Positions 1 to 24,200 of a stretch of DNA of 64,000 bases are shown here, in pieces (within the stretch, counting starts at the first letter, position 1; each line of letters opens with the position of its first letter). The notes below the pieces were generated by a model. That model made no database searches. It saw only the letters and a list, made by a program, of their open reading frames with translations, and was not told the DNA's origin. The position numbers and the translations under genes were made by a program. The DNA is from Siniperca chuatsi (Eukaryota; Chordata; Actinopteri; Centrarchiformes; Sinipercidae): assembly GCF_020085105.1 (NCBI RefSeq), contig NC_058045.1, forward strand, positions 9,460,333 to 9,524,332. The letters run 5' to 3'.

Positions 1-3000
1 GATAACCAGTACATGGAGAAATGTGATGAGAAAGTTCTATGGCTCGACTACAAGAACATCACCAAGGTTGTGCAGACTGGATTCCATGTCTACATTGATG
101 ATGGTCTGATTTCCCTCAAGGTCAAAGAAGTTGGTAAGTGCACAAACAATCATTTGTTTGGCTAATCTTGTCTACCATTCATGCAGATTTTGCTTTCACC
201 TTTCTGTTTACTGGTGGAAATTAAGTTTCTCTTCATTCGGTGTGTCCTAAGGCAGCGACTACCTGATGTGTGAGATTGAGAATGGCGGTACGCTGGGCAG
301 CAAGAAGGGCGTCAACCTGCCTGGAGCTGCTGTCGACCTGCCCGCTCTGTCTGAGAAGGACATTCAGGACCTGCAGTTTGGCGTGGAGCAGGGTGTTGAC
401 ATGGTCTTCGCCTCCTTCATCCGTAAGGCTGCTGACGTTCAGGCTGTCAGGAAAGCACTGGGCGAGAAGGGCAAGGACATCAAGATCATCAGCAAACTGG
501 AGAACCACGAGGGTGTGCGCAGGTGGGTGGATTCCCAGTGGTCACTCTTGAATCTGGACAGATGTGAAACTTTGGAGGATTGTTAATCTGATTCTATTTG
601 TCTGATAGATTTGATGAGATCCTGGAGGCTAGTGATGGCATCATGGTTGCCCGTGGAGACCTGGGCATTGAAATCCCAACAGAGAAGGTCTTCATCGCCC
701 AGAAGATGATGACTGGCAGGTGCAACAGGATCGGCAAGCCCATCACCTGTGCCACACAGGTCTGTGACATCAGAAGGACGACTGTTTTGTGGGAAACATT
801 TGAAAAAGAAAAGTGTACCAGAGAGTCTTGTTGTTTCTCCCCAGATGCTGGAGAGCATGACCAAGAAACCTCGGCCCACTCGCGCTGAGGCCAGTGATGT
901 CGCCAACGCCGTGCTGGACGGCAACGACTGCATCATGCTGAGTGGTGAGACCGCCAAGGGAGACTACCCCCTGGAGGCCGTGCGCACACAGCACAGGGTA
1001 AGAACACCCTGACGGGTCCCAAGTGTTATATTGTGTTCAGTGCATGTGTGCACAATATAGACATATTTCATAGCAATGTTAAAACACCATACCACTGTTT
1101 TTGCATGATTTGGTAAGTTGTTTTTTTTTAATTTGACGTAAAAATGGTGCCAATGGTTTTTAATGACAAAAAGCTACCAAATTCACATGATCAAGCAACA
1201 CATTGGTGCTGGTCACTTAATGGTCTTGCACTCTTATTTTTTGTCAGGGCTTTATATACATAGGCTCACTGTTTTGTAGAGACCTGAAGCTGATTGTTGC
1301 GCTTAAAAGAGAAAAAATAATTCTGAAGAGGAATTTTGCTCTTGTAATTGTCACATCAGTCTAATTTGGTCATGTACTGATCATGAAAAATACACAATAA
1401 TCCACGTTTTAGCTTACCACGAGTTCCATAATGGTGCATCCCCAGTTCAGTGATTATCAAGGTCATGAATAATAAACAAGTAACCAAGACATTGAAAAAA
1501 GTAACTTAAAAATGTACTACTCGCAGCAGTAAATATAAACAGTCCATGAAAGACAGGAATGCTTCTATTGTAGATAATGTTTGCTTTGTGGTGTAAGTTA
1601 TATTTTCTAAATCATGTAGTATGAAGAGAAAAGTAGCTTTTATATTGTGAGCACATCCTTGGTATCAGCTTGGGTTTTACTAACAGCTTGTTTAGTATTT
1701 GTTCAACTTGCTTTACACCGCCCCTCCCTCTGTCCATCTGCTACCAAACATCTCTCCTTGTCTTCTTGCATTGTGCTTTAACTGTGTGATCATATTACTC
1801 AATTAGCATGTGTCTGAGGATCTGCAGTGCACAGCAACAGTCCCTGGACATCATGGCCGCCACTGTTGTTTAGCTTCATGTCTCAGTGTGCTTTCAGGTA
1901 TGAAGACCTCTGCACTGAGGTTAACTGCCTCTTTGTTTTGTCCTTTAAAATACAAACTAACTCCTGCAGTTAAAACTGGCTGTGTGACTGCAGCCTGACA
2001 CTACTCTGCTTTTTTTATTTTCATTTTCACATGTTCAGATTGCCCGTGAAGCCGAGGCAGCCATGTTCCACAGGCAGATATTCGAGGAGCTGCGTCGCAC
2101 CTCTCATCTGACTCGTGACCCTACAGAGTCTGTCGCTATCGGTGCCGTTGAGGCTTCCTTCAAGTGCTGCGCCAGCGCCATCATTGTGCTCACCAAGACT
2201 GGCAGGTGAGACTCCAAGAAGAAGTCCATCCTGTAAATCTCCTCTGTAAAGCTCTGACTCATAATAGCCTCCACGGCGCCCACAGTGAGCAAAGAAACTG
2301 GTGCATTATAATATCTCTCTATCCCTCTGCCTCCGCTCCCTCCCCAACACAATATGAAGTGTGCCAACTTCCACGGCACTCGCAATCTGTGCTCCACTTG
2401 TGACCTTTAGATATCTGAACCCTGACATTTCACAAGTTAATTTTAACTCCCTGTTCATTCCTCTCCATTTGGGAGTTTATCCTCACAACACGATACACAC
2501 ACGTACTACTGTCAGCTGGTTGGACTTCTTAATGATAACAGCATATAAAGGAGCTATATAATATTTCTATATTAACAGTGGATCACAGAGAATTATCTCC
2601 TGACTCTGCTGTTCCCTTTCCCTTTTTATGGAGCTTTATAGCATCTTTCAGCTCATTGTTTCATTTGTCCGGCCCTCAAATTGTCTGTTTTTGCTCACTC
2701 TCAACGCTCTCATAGTGTCATTTTCAGCTGTGAAAAAGCTCTAAAAACACACTACCTGTCCAGAACCAAACAGCAGACAGACAGGTGTTAGCGATTAGCT
2801 GGTGAACATAGTGGAGCATTTAGCAGCTAAAGAGCCAGATATGTCCCTCAGGAGTTGGTAGAGACCAAAAAACAGAGCTGAAAAAAAGTGAATATTGGAC
2901 TTACATTCGCCAGATGGACACAAACACAACTTCAAATGAATGCTAATGTTGCTACACAACTGCTGGATGTGTAAAAAGCAAGTGTTTGCTAACAAGTTCG

Positions 3001-3634
3001 CCATATCAACTTAAAAAGTGATAATATGTCAATTGTTGTGTTTTGCAACTTCTTTCCACAGCCCTGAAACGGCCAAAGAAGGTTAAAGTTTTGGCACTAA
3101 TTTTTAGAATTGGGGTTGAAATTGAAACATTTTTGTAATAATTTGTACATGTTACCTGCAGGTCTGCTCACATGCTGTCGAGGTACAGGCCCCGTGCCCC
3201 CATCATTGCTGTGACTCGTTGTGGCCAGACCGCCCGCCAGGCCCACCTGTACCGCGGTATCTACCCTGTGCTCTACACCAAGCCTGCCAACGACGTCTGG
3301 GCCGAGGACGTTGACCTGCGTGTGAACTTTGCCCTGGAAGTTGGTGAGTGTTTATGTGTTTTGAATTATTCTCAAATAAGAGGACTTTGAACAGTAAAAT
3401 TATTAGGAGGGAGTGAAAAGCTAAGAGGTGTGGAATCAGTTTGTTCATCACCAGGAGTCACAAGGCTATATATTTAATTAATTGAATCCTTTGTTTTCCC
3501 ACTAATCCCTCTCTTTTCATTTTGTAGGCAAGCACCAGAAATTTTTCAAGCCTGGTGATGTGGCCATTGTTGTGACCGGCTGGCGCCCTGGTTCCGGTTA
3601 CACCAACACTATGAGAATTGTGCTGGTGCCTTGA
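1..3634 (+). CDS. pkm: Pyruvate kinase, muscle type (C-terminal 387 residues; 5' part outside window)
   Basis: This is the final glycolytic enzyme, converting phosphoenolpyruvate and ADP to pyruvate and ATP in the cytosol as a tetramer. Coding exons read as 1-133, 252-522, 609-759, 845-997, 2039-2205, 3162-3343 and 3528-3634, and every junction keeps phase. Recognisable motifs are the catalytic segment [14 protein letters not shown], the metal/substrate segment [27 protein letters not shown], and the C-terminal fructose-bisphosphate loop [14 protein letters not shown], ending in IVLVP and a TGA at 3632. The exon at 2039-2205 corresponds to the mutually exclusive M1/M2 exon of mammals. It is mostly M2-like ([18 protein letters not shown]) and has Lys in VLTKTG, the position that is Lys in allosteric M2 and Glu in M1. 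The protein length beyond the window edge cannot be seen. I cannot tell which fish duplicate (pkma or pkmb) this is. Confidence 0.97.
998..2038 (+). other. pkm intron before the M2-like exon
   Basis: This 1.04-kb intron has a GTAAGA donor and a TTCAG acceptor. It is the interval where mammals place the alternative M1 exon, so I looked for frames resembling M1 (EASYKC, VLTESG). I saw none. The one moderately long frame near 1810-1998 resembles no pyruvate kinase exon. Confidence 0.6.
2206..3161 (+). other. pkm intron after the M2-like exon, with an interspersed repeat
   Basis: The intron runs from GTGAGA to a CTGCAG acceptor. Its right half, about 2640-3010, resembles a stretch at about 46200-46520. 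Shared pieces include 'cagcagacagacagg' (against 'cagcaggcagacaaa'), 'tggagaccaaaa' (against 'gtagagaccaaaaa') and 'aagtgtttgctaa'. It is probably a dispersed repeat. No second M1-like coding exon is visible. Confidence 0.5.
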
Positions 3635-3935
3635 ACGTCATCAAAGGACATTAGTAACCGCTCCCCCTCCCCTCCCCTCTCCTGTAACCTACCTCCCCCT
3701 GTGTCGGACATTTCTTTTCTGTTGGTCTTCATAACCAACAGAAAGTCAAAACCAGGCCGCTCCTTCAAAGGACTTTTGATGGTGTCGTTCACAGACAGTA
3801 ACTCCCTGATGCCTGTCATCCATATGTTATTTATTGTCTAAATCCTGCTGCCAGAGACTGAACTCAAAACCTTTTAGAGGAAACTTTTCTGTCATGTGTG
3901 TTTCTATCCATTAAAAGGAATTACTGGGTCAACTG
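3635..3935 (+). other. pkm: pkm 3' UTR with ATTAAA poly(A) signal
   Basis: Non-coding sequence follows the TGA. A variant poly(A) signal ATTAAA lies at 3910-3915, about 275 bases after the stop, followed by a GT/T-rich stretch (tgtgtttgtcttcctcttgt) that fits a downstream element. Confidence 0.6.
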
Positions 3936-4756
3936 TGTTTGTCTTCCTCTTGTAATCACTGTCAAACTAAACTGAGACGAGAGTAATTTTTTCATTCAGG
4001 ATACATTTTTCTTCTTTTATGCCTTATGCCATTAGGCAACTTTAATGGAGAGATGAAAGGAAACAAGGGAGAGATAGATGCAACTAAGCTCTGGGGCTGG
4101 ATTCAAACCAGGCACATTGTGGTTTATGGTCAGTGGTCATGGTCAAGTATGTGCAGTGGTGTTCCAAAATAAAGGTCTAGATGGTCTAAATGGCCATGTG
4201 TCCGAGGTCAATCAGTAGTACGATGTTAATAAAAGATGTTACTAAAAGAGCATAAATGATCTAATGTGGCAAAAGAGACACTGAAAACATATGCCATCCT
4301 TAGACAAAATGAATTTGCAAAACGTTGGTGAACTTGCCGGTTGAGATGAATTCTTAACAAGATCACTGTTGGACACCACGGCACTCAGTCTCAGTCTGAT
4401 TTTCACACAGTAAGTTTATGTAGCAGGTCAAGTCTGTTCAAATTCAAGGACAATGAATGCAAGACAAAGCCTTGAGTAAGAAGCTAAAAGCTCAGGCACT
4501 ATCAGGCACTGATAGTATTAAATATTTAATTAATAAATAAGACATGAAAAATCAATCCTATGAATATATACAGACAAAATACAACCATAATATTGTGAAA
4601 TAACACAATTTTTAAAACATACCTCATTAAAATTATTTTTTTTATTTCAAAATGTCCTTTTCCAAAGGTCAGTTTTTATTTTACAACGTAATTTCTCTCA
4701 ATGACTGTTTTATTTAACAATGCTGCTTTTTATCAGTTGTCTGTTAATCAAGACAA

Positions 4757-4838
4757 ACAGAGCAGAGCCAGTTATGTGATTGGCTGTCTGTTCTTCCACG
4801 CCAAGCAACAGCCAATCACATAACTGGCTCTGCTCTGT
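4757..4838. repeat. Perfect 31-bp inverted repeat with 20-bp spacer
   Basis: The left arm 4757-4787 begins acagagcagagccagttatg. The right arm 4808-4838 is its exact reverse complement. The spacer is 4788-4807. Complementarity stops on both sides of each arm. Confidence 0.9.
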
Positions 4839-5967
4839 ACATTTTTGATTTTTATTATTGGATTTTTTCATTACATGGTCATATTAGATATTTTGTTTGT
4901 ATTTAGTCATATGATTATTATGATTAAATGATTCAATATTGCATAATATAACACTATGGGTCTCCATAATAACCTCCAGAAAGCTCCTCTGAGTTGTCTT
5001 TCAGCATTTCTAATCCCAAAGTGTACAGTGGTTGGAGAAATAATTGGAGAAAGTTTGTACTTAGTTAAAAGCAGCAATACCCAAATGGGAAAATTACATC
5101 AGACCATTATATAATAATGCAATCTTCAAAAAACTAGCTCATCGACTGGAGTTATTACAGGACAGAGAACATCAGAGTGGCAAATGAAATGGAGAAGTTT
5201 TATCTGTTTTGGCTCGACCTGGTAGCTTCAAAGACAAAATCTTGCTTTAATCAAATCTCGCAGTAGCATTGAATTAAATATCTACATTTACTCACTAATC
5301 CAGCAGTTGAACACAGTAGATAATTTTCTTTGTATTGACGAGTCGAATATTTGGCAGATTATAATCCTGGCTATTTTGAATGTTGGCACAGAGCAACACC
5401 ACGCAGTTCTCAATTCATAATCCGGCTTAAAGTCTGAAACTTTACCAGCATTTTATCAGATTGTCCTTCATGGCATGCTCTGCTCTTAAAAGGAAATCAA
5501 CAGCTAGGACGAGCATCATTGACCATATGTTATTTTATTGCATTGAATTCTGTAGCTAAAATAAAATATGCCTTACATACATAGATGATGGAGTCCTCGG
5601 ATGTGATGGTTAAAAGGCAGCAACATGAGATATAAATATATAAATACATGAATGACTGACACCTCCTCTCCTACACACACCTTTAAGTTGAATGCATTCT
5701 AAGTAAGCTCACATGCAATCCGAGCCGATGGCTCTGGCAGGTGGTGTGGTCATGCGGGGTTGGAGCAGAATAGTAATGAGGGATTGATCGAGCCCATTGG
5801 CAGTGACTGGCTAGTGACTGATAGTATCTCTCTTCCCTCAGGGGGGTCAGAGTCACAGCAAACCTCAGGTTCAGTAACCAGGCAGCTAAAGCCACTGGAC
5901 AGGATCCTCCGATGGTTTGACCTGCTGACCGGCTAGCTGCTCACAGTTCCTCGCCAGCCACAGGTCC

Positions 5968-5969
<2 letters not shown>

Positions 5970-6021
<52 letters not shown>
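5970..6021. repeat. (GA)n microsatellite
   Basis: About 50 bases of near-perfect GA dinucleotide repeat, interrupted once by 'gaaaga'. Confidence 0.95.
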
Positions 6022-6024
<3 letters not shown>

Positions 6025-7117
6025 CATCATCTAAACACATGAACTTATTAACAAGTAGAAGGATTTAAGAGTCTGGTTTTAAAAAAGCAGTCAGTGATAC
6101 ACGTCTTATTGATTCAGCATAGCATCACAAAGCAGCAATTGTTCATCAACAGATGTCAAATTTTACAATCAAATAATGTAAAATGAAAGAGGTAAATATG
6201 CAGCAATATGACCCATCAGGGTTTCTTGTTAACCATGTGTCCAAGTAACTGCTTTTAGCCCTTTGACTGGTGCAAGAAACATTCAGATCAGTCTTAGTGC
6301 ATTGCTGGTTTCAGGATGTTTGATTATCCACAGTTGCTTTTTATTTCATTTAAATCCCTTGTTTAATCTCTTCTAACTATAAACACAATCCCGTCGTTGA
6401 CTCAAGTGCTTTGATTCACAGTACCTTTGTATACCCATAAAAAAACACAGATTATTGCATACTATGCTGATGACACACAGACCATGGCTCAGGTGTATGT
6501 TCTGTACCAGAGTTATTGTCAGACTGAAATGAGTTGGCGTCAGTTGTGCGCCTCGCCACGTGCCGGAGCAGTTGTGGAGGGACGAAACGGATTAAGCTGG
6601 TTACACTTTCCAGTACTCTACAGAATACCATCATCAAGTTCAACACATTCAAAAATTAATCCCACTTCTCCCACTCAGAAAGACAAACATTACATTCATT
6701 ACTTCAGTTTTTTTGAATGTGATCTGACTTGTGTGACCCATTTGGGTGTGCAATATTGCTGAAACACTATCTTGGAAGACATGCCGTCATCAAACCATTA
6801 CGTTAGGTGATCTCTGAAACGAGCAAAGTGCACAGTCTGTCTCTCCTTGACTCTCTTAAGGGGGTAACCTTGCATTCACACAACACACTCAGTGCTGGGG
6901 AAGGATATAAAAAAGGACAATAATTTTTGGTTTCAATAATAACTGGATACAGTTGTGGACAAATTTCCAACTAAACGGGTGTAGCTAAAAGGTTACACAA
7001 AATTGCCTGGACAATGGGGTTTAAACAAATACTTATAACAAATCACAGAGTGTGGTTATAATACAATACATAATATTTTAATGAGGTGCTATATATACCC
7101 ATCAATAGGTTTTGGAT

Positions 7118-7123
7118 TTTATT
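7118..7123 (-). terminator. hcn4: Candidate hcn4 poly(A) signal
   Basis: The plus-strand sequence tttatt reads AATAAA in the hcn4 sense, about 235 bases beyond the hcn4 stop codon. It is the nearest canonical signal I noticed. Other signals farther downstream could also be used. Confidence 0.35.
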
Positions 7124-7355
7124 ACTATATTCAAAGATGCAATATCCTGTAGAAAAAAATATCCATCATTGTCCATTATTATCCACGATGCATTCACTCC
7201 TTCCACTCTGATTAAAAACAAAACCATTGATCTCCAATCTGATTAGAATAACACACCCTCCTACTTTAAAATTTGACAAAGTTGTGGTTAAAATAATGCC
7301 AAGAAGGAGATGATCTCCATTTTGTTCAGGCATTAAAGGAGGGTGTGTCTGAACC

Positions 7356-20734
<13,379 letters not shown>

Positions 20735-21230
20735 TTTGAAGAAGGAGAAGAGATGCGCTCTAATGGCAGCCCGTGAAAACAGAGGGATGAATCATGAATC
20801 TCGTACACTTGGGGTGCCACTGGAGGCAAAACGGTGACGGCGCATCCGCAGGACAGGTTGTATCTTATTTGACACTTGGGACGTGCCTCTCTCCCCCGGT
20901 TCAAACATTGAGATGCGTCAACAATATGTGTCCGCTTTAATCTGACGGTCATGTAAAAGCGGTAAACGGAAAATGCGTGTAAATCCAGGTAACCACACAG
21001 CGTGCAGACGAGAGCGCATCAGGATGCAGCATGCTGAGCGTCGGACGTGCCGGAGTGGGAGAATGCTGCTGCTGCTGCTGCTGAGCTCCTCAATGACAAA
21101 GCATGATCTCCACCTCCCCAAAATATCTGAGCTGTTTGTCAGTGCAAGGTGATGACACACATGCACGCAGCTGGCAGCTGCATTCAAACAGCGCTGACAT
21201 CACTGATCCATCAGCCTCCAGCTTTCTAAT
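20735..21230 (-). promoter_or_regulatory. hcn4: Probable hcn4 5' UTR and promoter region
   Basis: The sequence just upstream of the hcn4 ATG is more GC- and CpG-rich than its surroundings. It includes a (GCT)6 run at 21065-21082, which reads (AGC)6 in the hcn4 sense and starts about 330 bases upstream of the ATG. No TATA box or transcription start could be fixed. Confidence 0.4.
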
Positions 21231-24200
21231 AACGTGAATATTGATGGAGCTGGTCTATCGGGTTGCCATAGGAGCCAGGATGGCACATGCGCTCACCCCT
21301 CCCAGTCAGGACAACTGGAGAGGATGATTCAAGGATGCGATCCAGCCTTTGAGTTGATAGTTCACTATTGACAGAAAGCATGTCAGAGAATCTAATATTT
21401 ATCATCCTACAAATGTTTGTGGACGGGCCAGAAGAAGAAACAATATTGCAATATTGTGTCATACTCTGTCAGAATTTCAGATTTCAGTGTCCAATGTTGG
21501 CTGGCAAACCATTTTATATGAAGCTTATAGCTGTAGTCTAATGAACGTTGTTTTAGATACCTGCATAATGTATTTACGCATGCATACTGGATTGTAAGAG
21601 TTGTTCTTTGCTTTTAAGACACATTATGATATTAAAAGAACACTTAGAGAACAAAACAAGTGTGGCCATAATACTCTCCTTTCAGAACTACTTAAAATTG
21701 CTCTATAATTTTGCATAAAAGGTGCTGAAGTCTTACGGCCATCATCGTGTTTTCAGTTACACAAAATGGCTAAAAACTGTGCTCATTGAAAGCTTTAAGT
21801 AAAGTAAAAGGTGTGAATTAGAGATATGGGTTTTATAGAATAAGTGTACCAAATTCTGAAGCATATATGAATACAACAAATAAATTACAACAAACAAACC
21901 AGGCGAAATTCTTAGCAATGATGCCTGTAATCTATCGCCCCTCCAAGCCAACATACTGCCTCCCTCCAGTCACCTACTGAGCACGGGTTTTCTCACCAAC
22001 ATGGTACAGGGGCTGAAACATCTTGAACAGAGGAACTGATTGTTTCAAATTTTACATCCACACCTCTTCTGATCAACCCTTGAACCTTGAGCACTGGAGA
22101 GAAGTCAATGTGAATAATACTTTATAATACTTTATAATACTTTTCTTGTTAACAGTTGACTTGTTTGAACCTTCATCACATACTGTGATGATATTATATT
22201 GACTACAAGCTGTGTGGCCACCTCTTCCCTGTATTATGGCAAAAGCATTAATACTCTCAGGGTCTGCAGTGTTTCATTTTTATTCCCTGAAGAAGACATT
22301 TTCAGTCATAAAGAAAAGTGATGAAACACTTCACTGGCACAGACCAACATGGCAAATTAATTTGGTGAAAGGTTGTTGACAGCTGGTTGCATTACTGTTG
22401 TATGAGTTAATGCAAACTTCCCTAAATTGGTTTAAACCATTCAGTGATTTTATTTGGCATAATGCCATATGACAGGGAGAAGTGAACAGGTTGTTTCTGC
22501 CAAAATATTTCCTCATGATACAGTGATAAACTAATATAAATGTTAATTGTATCAGAGTTCCCGCAATGCTGATAGTGTGCTACTATATGCAACAGAGACT
22601 TTTCTTTCATCTAATTCATTTATCTTAATTTTCCCATCAGTGGTCACATAACATGGGGATGTAAAATGGGACGAATTGAATAGAATACAATAGAAGTAAA
22701 AATAAAAAGTGATTTTTTTCATTAAAAATATATATAACTGCATCTGTCTGCAGGTTATCCTGTTTTCTTTATTGCTGCTTGTTATTTGTGTCTCTTTCCA
22801 TCAGTAATCATCCTACAGAGCCCAAAACAATCCGTGTCTTAGCATCAGCACTTCAAGTGTTTTAGTCTCCTGATCATGAATTGCCCAAATTAGGATTTCA
22901 CACTCTGTGTCTTATTTAGTACACTCCAGTCATCACTCTCCATTATGTTTGCAGGCAGCAAAACCTTGTAGGCTGAGCTCTCTACTCTTGTTATTTGCAT
23001 CCCCTGTAACTTTGACAGAGATATACTGTTTATGTGGGTTTGGCTGAAATCAGTGTAGAGAAAACTAAGCTCCAAGGTATTTATAACAGATGCTTCGACC
23101 ACACTTGGTCTTTCTCACGGCAAGTTCAAGGCAATGTTTTTTGAGACACACCATAAAGACTATATCTTTTGGAGTATGTCCCAAAAATGTTCAGATGTCT
23201 CTAAACCATAAACCAGCTTGGTAATAAGGAGTCATTGGAGTGTGCGGCCATTTTCTCTTCAATATACGTCATTGCCATGACCAGCGCCTTGTCTTTGGTG
23301 TCCGTTCCAAATCCTTATTTTGAAACTCTTCTGTATGATATTTTCAGTTTATCATATGGGGCTTCACATGTGTAATATTCTTTCTGATTTTAACACCCTC
23401 AAGGGATGACTATTCACATAATACCAAATGGGAAACATAAACTCTACAGCGGTGATTCTCAAAGGCCGGCCCGCGATCCGGTACCAGTCCGCAGTGTTGG
23501 CTACCGAGTCGATTATCCATCCACTAGTGTGATGTGGAAACGTAAAGCCTCCAGTGCAAATACACTGAGAGTAGACTTTTCAGTGAAGGAGACATCTTGT
23601 GTCCAACATATTTGATACATAGATTCTGGATTTTTGAATGAAAGAGAACAATGTGGAAAACTCATATCAGACAGAAAATGTTATTCAAAGCAGATTATTA
23701 TTATATGTTGAAAAACATGTCTGGAGAGGATCTTTTGAAGTACAATCAGTCTTGTCACTGGTCATTTAGGACATAAGAATAGTTGTTCAGATGAGAACTT
23801 AAAACAGAGGAGGTAAGTACAAGTCCAAAGGAAGTTTACTGTGTGAATTCATTCAAAATAAAATTAGAAACCTCTTCAACAAAGTTTAAATCTACCAACT
23901 AAATTTGTTATTAAATACAATCCACTGGCCTGTTTAAGGATTAGTCCACCAGATTTATTTAAACTTCACCTGACCTCATCTCACTACCTGACTGATAGAT
24001 TAATCCACACAGACTGAACTACAAATCATTTTTGTCAAAAGTTGTGTTCCGATTTTGCTTTTTTTTTTTCAAGGGTTCACAAAGTCACAGATGTCTCTTT
24101 GCTTCTGAAATGGACTGTTTTTTTTTACTGTTTGAATCTCACTGACACATTAATCCAGGACATGGGATTACATCGTGGGAATCAGGTCCAAACAATTAAA

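Larger units (their letters stand above)
3936..7117. other. Intergenic gap between the converging pkm and hcn4 genes
   Basis: AT-rich sequence without a supportable gene. It holds the perfect inverted repeat at 4757-4838, a degraded piece of the hAT-like 'tggaagtactcagat' family at about 5020-5090, and a long GA run at 5970-6021. An open frame at 6427-6762 contains YYADDTQ, which recalls the reverse transcriptase YADD motif, but nothing else in that frame supports a retroelement. Confidence 0.6.

Noticed and set aside
6427-6762. 111-codon plus-strand frame with YYADDTQ, resembling the reverse transcriptase YADD box
   Set aside because: Only about a dozen residues resemble the motif. The flanking residues do not resemble any reverse transcriptase, and no LINE tail is nearby.
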